This document shows, piece after piece, positions 31,048-36,043 of a stretch of DNA of 36,043 bases (positions are counted from its first letter, which is position 1; every line of letters starts with the position of its first letter). The DNA is from an uncultured Boseongicola sp. (lineage in GTDB: Bacteria; Pseudomonadota; Alphaproteobacteria; Rhodobacterales; Rhodobacteraceae). The position numbers and the translations under genes are program-made. The notes beneath the pieces are model-generated. The model worked only from the letters and a program-made list of their open reading frames with translations. It did no database searches and was not told the origin of the DNA. The stretch covers positions 1-36,043 of the forward strand of contig CALLWO010000148.1 in NCBI GenBank assembly GCA_938016355.1, written 5' to 3'.

Positions 31048-31236
31048 GACGTCCTGTTACTCAAACTCTCTACGTTCACCGATCATGCAGAGTTAACGGG
31101 GCGTTTACGTGACCCTTTCGCGGAACATTGTCCGCGCACCCGCGACAGTCTGTTTGCAAGAATGCCAGCAATGGCCACTTCAGGGGACGGGAAATCATCC
31201 AATGTGTCCCGTCCGCCGCCCCAATTTGGCGAAACC

Positions 31237-31287
31237 TTGACCAGCTGAGGTCAATGTCGCGCCTTTGATCCGATGTAGCGTCGGATC
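31237..31287 (-). terminator. Two inverted repeats after the small membrane protein gene
   Basis: GATCCGA (31267-31273) pairs with TCGGATC (31281-31287), overlapping the stop codon of the 56-residue ORF. TTGACC (31237-31242) pairs with GGTCAA (31249-31254). On the minus strand they would end that transcript; there is no T run, so the strength is uncertain. Confidence 0.4.
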
Positions 31288-31456
31288 ATACCACCGCGTT
31301 TGACTCGCGAAGTGGCACAACATTTTGAGCCGCGATTTCACGCAACCACGCCTCATATGGCGTCTTTGGGCGACGGGAATCGACTATGAACGCGCCCAGC
31401 GATGAGCAGAGCGAAAACGAAATCCCACCAAGTACAAATGCAACCAAAAACAACAT
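31286..31456 (-). CDS. 56-residue single-pass membrane protein
   Basis: A short protein with one membrane helix at about residues 2-25 and a polar tail containing SRRPKTPYEAWLREIAAQ. A GAGG site seven bases before the ATG is well placed. I do not recognise it. The gene stands alone between a hairpin and a long leader with an FNR-type site and a good -10 element. Small membrane proteins of this size often bind and modulate larger membrane complexes, but none is indicated here. Confidence 0.65.
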   Translation of the reverse strand: MLFLVAFVLGGISFSLCSSLGAFIVDSRRPKTPYEAWLREIAAQNVVPLRESNAVV

Positions 31457-31662
31457 CACAACCTCGAACTCGTAACTAAACCAACACTTAACTTCACACA
31501 CTTTAGCCAACTTGGCCGAGTTGAGGGTGCCGACACACAACACACGACACCCTCATCAACTCGCTAGACTTAGCTTTTACTCGTACACACACATGGCAAA
31601 CTCAAAAACAAACAACTCGTTACTGCCATGATCATAATTTGCCATGCTAATGGGGCATTAGT
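31457..31662 (-). promoter_or_regulatory. Structured leader, -10 element and possible leader peptide
   Basis: Reading the minus strand, TATGAT (31631-31636) is a near-consensus -10. The leader then contains a 12-pair stem: 31518-31529 pairs with 31548-31553 and 31557-31562, with a three-base bulge (31554-31556). That bulge is an ATG on the minus strand opening a 17-codon ORF to 31503, with two Cys-rich codon clusters. CATGGCAAA (31592-31600) and TTTGCCATG (31638-31646) form a further inverted repeat around the promoter. The region is otherwise free of genes. Confidence 0.4.
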
Positions 31663-31676
31663 TTGACTTATATCAA
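31663..31676. promoter_or_regulatory. FNR-type box (TTGAC-N4-ATCAA)
   Basis: TTGAC-TTAT-ATCAA matches nine of ten bases of the FNR/FnrL consensus. It lies 26 bases upstream of the minus-strand -10, so its centre is near -45 of the likely start, close to the usual activating position. It would make the small membrane protein gene oxygen-responsive. No forward gene follows within reach. Confidence 0.55.
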
Positions 31677-31775
31677 AGTTTATTCAGTTAAAATCGGCGT
31701 TTTTTAGGGAATCTGCTCAACGATCTTTTTGAAACCTTGGTGATCGTTTCCAGATCCAAGACAAGCGCCCAATTT

Positions 31776-31997
31776 CTAGGTCAGAAGGGCCGCGACTCCG
31801 GGCAGATCAGTGATTCCCACGATTTCCACCGCATCCAGCCGCCGGCCCAAACGTTCTTCAAGCGCCAAAACCAGCCGAAAATGCGCCAGACTATCCCAGC
31901 TTGGCGTCGTGCCAAGGCTCGTTTCGCCATCCACCTCGCCCACTGAAAGCCCAAGCGCTGTCGCGACGATCTCTTTTGCAGCCAAATCACTCGTCAT
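31776..31997 (-). CDS. Acyl carrier protein
   Basis: A 73-residue carrier protein whose DSL motif (Asp35-Ser36-Leu37 in SWDSLAHF) is the 4'-phosphopantetheine attachment site. It is too diverged from AcpP for housekeeping fatty-acid synthesis. It is last in an overlapping five-gene operon and overlaps the GNAT gene by four bases. Its likely partner is the adenylating enzyme two genes upstream, which would load it with an acyl or aminoacyl group. Confidence 0.85.
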   Translation of the reverse strand: MTSDLAAKEIVATALGLSVGEVDGETSLGTTPSWDSLAHFRLVLALEERLGRRLDAVEIVGITDLPGVAALLT

Positions 31998-32593
31998 GAC
32001 GTTTCATTCCGGCGCTTTTCGATCCAGTCGTCTTTCAGGAATTCGAAGTGGAGCGTGTCGAACAATTCATTCGTCGCCGGACAACGCCAGGATTTGCGGT
32101 CATGCCCGATCAGCCGAAACCCCAGCTTTTTGTAATTATAGATCGAGCTGAAATTCCGCTCCAGCACGCGCCCGAAAAATCGCTCAACCCTTGGCGATTG
32201 GCTGAAGTGATCCATCAGACCCGCGCGCACTTCTTCGAATACGCCTTTGCCCCACCAGTCCTCGGCATGCACCACGATGGCAAGCTTGACCGTCCCTGAC
32301 CGATCCAGCGTAATCCGGTGCGCGCCGATCGTCCCTTTAATCTCCTTGGCGACTATCGCGTGATAGAACAGCTTGGAGCCATCGGGCTTTCCGATCTTCT
32401 TCACCCACTCCGATTGAGAATACGCCGCTTCGCCGAACATCAGGCTTTGCAGCGTGTCGGGGTTCGTCCGCCAAGGCGCGGTGACTTTAATGGCCTCACT
32501 CTGATTGCAAGGAACAAGATAAAACCGCTCGGTTTCGACGTGTTTCGAAAGGAACGCATCCGGCTCTGTCTTTTTTGCAAAACTCAGGACCAT
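31994..32593 (-). CDS. GNAT-family acyltransferase
   Basis: A 199-residue protein of the RimJ/RimL-like GNAT type. The fold features are an N-terminal strand with ERFYLVPC, a KLAIVVHAEDWWGKGVFEEVR segment (acyl-CoA binding region, broken by a turn) and ERNFSSIYNYKKLGFRLIG, which is the typical C-terminal motif. It would transfer an acyl group to an amine or hydroxyl. Overlaps of ten bases with the adenylating enzyme and four bases with the carrier protein suggest they work together, perhaps with the carrier as donor. Confidence 0.8.
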   Translation of the reverse strand: MVLSFAKKTEPDAFLSKHVETERFYLVPCNQSEAIKVTAPWRTNPDTLQSLMFGEAAYSQSEWVKKIGKPDGSKLFYHAIVAKEIKGTIGAHRITLDRSGTVKLAIVVHAEDWWGKGVFEEVRAGLMDHFSQSPRVERFFGRVLERNFSSIYNYKKLGFRLIGHDRKSWRCPATNELFDTLHFEFLKDDWIEKRRNETS

Positions 32594-33993
32594 TTCGCCA
32601 CCATCTCCCCGCGAACATCCGCGCGCGCAATCTTTCCACGATCATTCTTCGGGATGTCGTCAACGATCTCAAGCTGAAACGGAACGGCTTCAATCCGCGC
32701 GTGCGCCCGGCACCAGTCCAAAAGCGCTTCAGCCGTCAGCGCAGGCGATTGCGCCTTCACCACCGCCCCGACAACTTCGCCCGATATTTCGTCGGGGATG
32801 CCAAAGGCACAGGCTTCGATCACATCCACATGGCGCTCCAGAAGCATATCCACTTCCTCGGCCAGCACTTTGATCCCACCACGATTGATCTCGTGCTTAT
32901 TGCGTCCAAGCAATCGCAACGTCTGGTCCGCTTCAAGCTGCCCAATATCGCCGGTCAGCATATAGTCGCCCTTCATTAGCGCGCGTGTCGCTTCTGGCGC
33001 GCCCCAAAGGCCCAGCATCATCGATGGGCTTTTAACCGCAACCTCGCCCTTGCCCACATCACACAATTGCCCCTCGCGCAGAACCTTGAACGCACCGCCC
33101 CATGGTCGCCCGACGAACCCTTCGGCCACGCTCGCGTCCGTCAACCGCCCGCCGGACACCCAGTTGGCGGTTTCGGTCATGCCATAAGTATTGAAAACCT
33201 CGCCCGTACCGCACCAGTCGCAAATGCTGCGCCAAAGCGGCTCCGACAACGGGGCCGAACCGACATGAACGCGAACCGGTGCCGATTTGGGCGGCGGTGA
33301 CATTTGCAAAACCATCCGCCACATCGAAGGAACCGAACTGAAAAATGTGATATCAAGACGATCAAGCGTCGCCCCAAAGCCGGGCAATTCAGCGACTCCA
33401 AGCGTCGGCATAAGGTGAACCGTCTGCCCGGCATAAAGCGCGCTCAGGCAATTGCCGATAAGCCCGTGCCCAAAGAAAAGAGGCAAAGTGCAAAGCGTCT
33501 CGCGCAAAGACTCCTCTCCAATCTCAGCCACATTCAACTCCAAACGACGCTCCAAAGTCGCAAGGCTATGAACAATCCCCTTCGGGTCACCCGTCGTGCC
33601 CGACGTCATCAAGATCAACGCGGCCCCCGGCAATCCGTTGTCCAACGCCGTTTTTGGCTCGAAGCTTTGCCGTCCGCCCCCGTCCACCCAAAGGCGCGCA
33701 CCGACTTTGGCCACGACCCGCGCCTTTTCGTCCTCTGACAGTTTGGGGTTCACCAACACCGCGCACGCCCCAAGCGTCCAAACCGCGAAAAGCGCCGTGA
33801 GGCAGGCAAGCGGATCACTTTCGGCCACGACGACGCGCGCACCGGCCTCAACCCCCACCAATCGTATAGCGGCGGCCTCCACATCGACACGGGCCGACAG
33901 GGCTTCATGATCCAACGCCGCACCGGTGCGCACATCGCGCAACATCATGCTTTGTGGAATGCTTTTCAAAAGGTTCGTGGTCGCGAATGTCAT
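32584..33993 (-). CDS. AMP-forming acyl/aminoacyl adenylating enzyme
   Basis: A 469-residue ANL-superfamily enzyme. It has the phosphate loop MTSGTTGDPKG, the TYGMTET motif (A5), the YMLTGD motif (A7), the hinge GRNKHEINRGG (A8) and the catalytic Lys in PKNDRGKIAR (A10). It activates a carboxylate as an adenylate and then loads a thiol. The stand-alone size resembles DltA, DhbE or acyl-ACP ligases. The start ATG (33993) overlaps the YjbF stop by one base; an upstream in-frame start adds non-family residues. Which acid is used is not evident from the sequence. Confidence 0.85.
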   Translation of the reverse strand: MTFATTNLLKSIPQSMMLRDVRTGAALDHEALSARVDVEAAAIRLVGVEAGARVVVAESDPLACLTALFAVWTLGACAVLVNPKLSEDEKARVVAKVGARLWVDGGGRQSFEPKTALDNGLPGAALILMTSGTTGDPKGIVHSLATLERRLELNVAEIGEESLRETLCTLPLFFGHGLIGNCLSALYAGQTVHLMPTLGVAELPGFGATLDRLDITFFSSVPSMWRMVLQMSPPPKSAPVRVHVGSAPLSEPLWRSICDWCGTGEVFNTYGMTETANWVSGGRLTDASVAEGFVGRPWGGAFKVLREGQLCDVGKGEVAVKSPSMMLGLWGAPEATRALMKGDYMLTGDIGQLEADQTLRLLGRNKHEINRGGIKVLAEEVDMLLERHVDVIEACAFGIPDEISGEVVGAVVKAQSPALTAEALLDWCRAHARIEAVPFQLEIVDDIPKNDRGKIARADVRGEMVAKWS

Positions 33994-34670
33994 CAGTCGA
34001 GCGGCTCTAGCACTTCGTAAATCAGCGTCCCCTGATCCGGTCCCGTCCACTGCGCCGAAGACCAGATGTAGCCTGTGTCAGCCTCAACCAGGTGACGGTT
34101 TTCAAACCGCGTTCCGCCTGCCTCACAGGTTTCGGCCACCACAACGACATCGACGCGTCGATCCAAGATCTCATGCGGCTTTGACGAGCCAGTTTGAAAA
34201 ACGCAGTCAAATCGCACCGCCGTGCCAAGCCCGGTTGAATCCAACATATAGTGCCGCTCCACTGTCGCGGGCCAGTCACCAATCGGACGCGGATTGGCAA
34301 TCGGGTCCATCTCGACAGTCTCAACCGGTTCAAGATTATAGCCGTATCCATAGGTGCTTTGGATCAACCCACCTTCCAAAACCAACCGACGATCACCGCG
34401 CGCGCTATAGGTGATCCGCCCTTCGTCCCCGCGCACCGCGACCAGCAAACCGGTCTTTTCAATCAACGTTTCTTCGACACGCAACATGGCAAGGCCCAGT
34501 CGGTCAACCTGCGCGCGCGTGATGGTTTTGGCGACGTCCGGCGCTGACGCCTCCGCCGTTTCAGACGCGCGCAATTCGCCAAGCACAGCCGCCGTAACCT
34601 CGTTTGGCCCGGACGAGGAACAGCTCGCAAGGCCAGCCATCATAACAACAATCGCTAAAGGCTGCTTCAT
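33993..34670 (-). CDS. YjbF/GfcB-family lipoprotein
   Basis: A 225-residue predicted lipoprotein with lipobox LASC (Cys17) and the YjbF arrangement: an N-terminal ITRAQVDRLGLAML segment, RITYSARGDRRLVLEGG and a C-terminal extended domain. YjbF is part of the yjbEFGH exopolysaccharide operon and is anchored in the outer membrane. The ATG overlaps the YjbH stop (ATGA) and is preferred to an in-frame start six codons upstream. YjbG and YjbE are not seen in the window and may lie to the right. Confidence 0.75.
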   Translation of the reverse strand: MKQPLAIVVMMAGLASCSSSGPNEVTAAVLGELRASETAEASAPDVAKTITRAQVDRLGLAMLRVEETLIEKTGLLVAVRGDEGRITYSARGDRRLVLEGGLIQSTYGYGYNLEPVETVEMDPIANPRPIGDWPATVERHYMLDSTGLGTAVRFDCVFQTGSSKPHEILDRRVDVVVVAETCEAGGTRFENRHLVEADTGYIWSSAQWTGPDQGTLIYEVLEPLD

Positions 34671-36043
34671 TTCCAAAACGTCCCCCATGCATCAACTACC
34701 CGACGCGCATTGGCACGGCGAACGCGGGTGATCAAACGATCGGGCGTCGCCACACGCGCACCGGCATCGCCGAAATTTCCACCAAGCCGCAACGTGCTTT
34801 TGCGCCGAGTTTCAATCGGGGCCAGCGTCGAAAACGGGATTTCAACGCGCGCTCCTATCTTCACTTTTTCGTCGCGATTATCTTCCGTCAGCGTCGCAAA
34901 TGTCGCCACATCCCACCCGTTGGCGAAACTGCGCGACACGGTCAGCGTCGTGCCCCAGTCCCCGGCCAAATAGCGCCCGACATCCACCTGCGCGCCCAAC
35001 CCCTTGAACCCCGTGTTCCAATAAAGCGAAACGTGCCCCGTCACAGCGTCCAGATCCAAAACCCCGAATGCATCATCATAATCGCGTTTTCTGGCATAGG
35101 TCACTTCGCCACCAAGCGCCCAGTTCGTCGCATCCGGCGTCCACAAAATCTCTGCGCTCGCACCCGCATATTGCCGTTCCAAAATGCCAAACGCCAACCG
35201 CGAATGAAGCGCGGGCGCAGGCTTCGCGATATGCGCGGCAAACAGGCGATCTAAGCGAACACTGCGCTGATCATAGGCGGACGCATCACTGCGCACGCTT
35301 GGCGTTGCGGGCGGTGCCGCACCGGACCCACCACCTGCCAATTGATAAGAAAGCGTACCAGAGGCGTAAAATGACCGTGAGAAGTCATAGCGTCCTTGAG
35401 CAAACAGGGCGAGTTCCGGCTCAAACCCACCGGTTGAATCTATAGCAAGTGCCACAGCGGGCGTGGCAGACCATGAAAAGCCACCTTCAAAAGGCCGGAC
35501 CCAATCATATTCCTCCGCGCGCCTCACCTCGTTGCGCGTTGCGATTAATGTCCGACTCTCCGCGCCGCGCCCCGGCGTGTTTTCAAGCGTTTGGATGCCG
35601 TCACGCGGCACAAGAAACGTGGTTGTCGCCACACCGCGCTCGAAAACCGTGATGTTAAACGCCTCGACCGAGGCGGGCGCGACGCCCGACAAAATACGTG
35701 CTGTGCGTCCGACGACGTTGGGGATCGCGGCGGTCCCGCGTGTCGCAACGCCGACTGACAAGACATTCGATGCAGCCGAAAATCCAACAAGCTGGATTGA
35801 CGCCTCACCCAATCGCTCCTCCGCGGCACGCTGCAAAGCCGCCGCAACATTCGCATCTGTTGCCCAGCCTGCGTTGTTACGTCCGGCCGTTGGGCGCGGC
35901 GTGAACAACGGTGGCGGTGCCCCAAGATCGGGCGGGAACAAAGGCCGCGTCGGATTGGCCGACAATGTCAGCGCGACCCCAAGCGTTTCCCCGCCGCGCT
36001 GAAACGCTGTGATGTCCAAGCCCTCAGCCACCCGATAATGCGC
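34667..36043 (-). CDS. YjbH/GfcD-family outer-membrane protein, partial at right edge
   Basis: The visible 458 residues have the alternating beta-strand pattern of an outer-membrane beta-barrel with strands such as LYWNTGFKGLGAQVDVGRYLAGDWGTTLTV (split by a turn), and end in RRVVDAWGTFWK. This matches the C-terminal half of YjbH. The reading frame has no stop at the window edge, so the N-terminus and start lie beyond 36043. YjbH is thought to be an outer-membrane component of exopolysaccharide export. It is the first visible gene of the overlapping operon. Confidence 0.75.
   Translation of the reverse strand, partial: AHYRVAEGLDITAFQRGGETLGVALTLSANPTRPLFPPDLGAPPPLFTPRPTAGRNNAGWATDANVAAALQRAAEERLGEASIQLVGFSAASNVLSVGVATRGTAAIPNVVGRTARILSGVAPASVEAFNITVFERGVATTTFLVPRDGIQTLENTPGRGAESRTLIATRNEVRRAEEYDWVRPFEGGFSWSATPAVALAIDSTGGFEPELALFAQGRYDFSRSFYASGTLSYQLAGGGSGAAPPATPSVRSDASAYDQRSVRLDRLFAAHIAKPAPALHSRLAFGILERQYAGASAEILWTPDATNWALGGEVTYARKRDYDDAFGVLDLDAVTGHVSLYWNTGFKGLGAQVDVGRYLAGDWGTTLTVSRSFANGWDVATFATLTEDNRDEKVKIGARVEIPFSTLAPIETRRKSTLRLGGNFGDAGARVATPDRLITRVRRANARRVVDAWGTFWK

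Noticed and set aside
31663-31693. Forward promoter with TTGACT as -35
   Set aside because: The best -10 is poor (TTAAAA at 19-base spacing), and no forward gene follows.
31719-31748. AACGATC/GATCGTT inverted repeat as terminator of the carrier-protein operon
   Set aside because: Loop is 16 bases with no T run after the stem; weak support.
1-36043. CRISPR array, tRNA, rRNA, transposase or phage genes
   Set aside because: No regular repeat-spacer series, no cloverleaf or rRNA motif and no transposase or integrase sequence is seen on either strand.

Overview
This window looks like a chromosomal segment of a marine, Roseobacter-type alphaproteobacterium (Rhodobacteraceae). The evidence is a MipZ division ATPase, a phaZ/phaC/phaP polyhydroxyalkanoate locus with CTGC-N3-GCAG operators of the Rhodobacter/Paracoccus PhaR type, a direct-repeat GTTC-N7-GTTC LexA box of the alphaproteobacterial type, a PleD plus DUF3572 pair, an HWE-family sensor kinase and YjbF/YjbH exopolysaccharide proteins. 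The species cannot be named from the sequence alone. No rRNA, tRNA, IS element, prophage or CRISPR array is visible. Most of the window is ordinary, densely packed chromosome.

Layout, left to right. 1-2160: higBA toxin-antitoxin pair with its operator, an orphan BrnA-like antitoxin and a FucU/RbsD-type mutarotase. 2160-4780: two cold-shock genes with similarly built leaders flanking a DUF2938 membrane protein, then small membrane proteins and a 29-codon ORF with a strong ribosome-binding site. 4740-6560: an ImuA-like SOS gene with a LexA box, and an aldo/keto reductase. 6630-10760: a lipoprotein/lipocalin/NAD-binding operon, an XRE regulator divergent from a membrane fatty-acid desaturase, and a DMT permease. 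10760-14050: NUDIX hydrolase, DUF983, and an EF-hand / ECF sigma / putative anti-sigma / Metal_resist-like cluster. 14040-15840: a PleD-like diguanylate cyclase with a dead first receiver domain, and DUF3572. 15970-19820: phaZ, phaC and phaP. 19820-23680: a single-domain response regulator and a 1160-residue CheB-CheR-PAS-HWE kinase. 23850-25600: DUF1330 and an ExbB-ExbD-ExbD operon. 25690-29080: a hydantoinase / VOC protein / hydantoin-racemase-like / DapA-family operon. 29260-31050: MipZ and a convergent protein with two membrane segments. 31280-31700: a regulatory region with an FNR-type box, a structured leader and a 56-residue membrane protein. 31776 to the right edge: a five-gene overlapping operon, YjbH (cut by the edge), YjbF, acyl/aminoacyl-adenylating enzyme, GNAT acyltransferase, acyl carrier protein.

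The most promising candidate for an undescribed system is this last operon. It joins a YjbF/YjbH envelope/exopolysaccharide pair to a loading module (adenylating enzyme plus carrier protein) and a small acyltransferase, which resembles the logic of D-alanylation (DltA/DltC) without the DltB/DltD membrane partners. The second candidate is the FNR-box/leader/small-membrane-protein unit beside it. Several active-site or phosphorylation-site losses (PleD REC1, the second ExbD, the DapA-family enzyme) are also worth checking.
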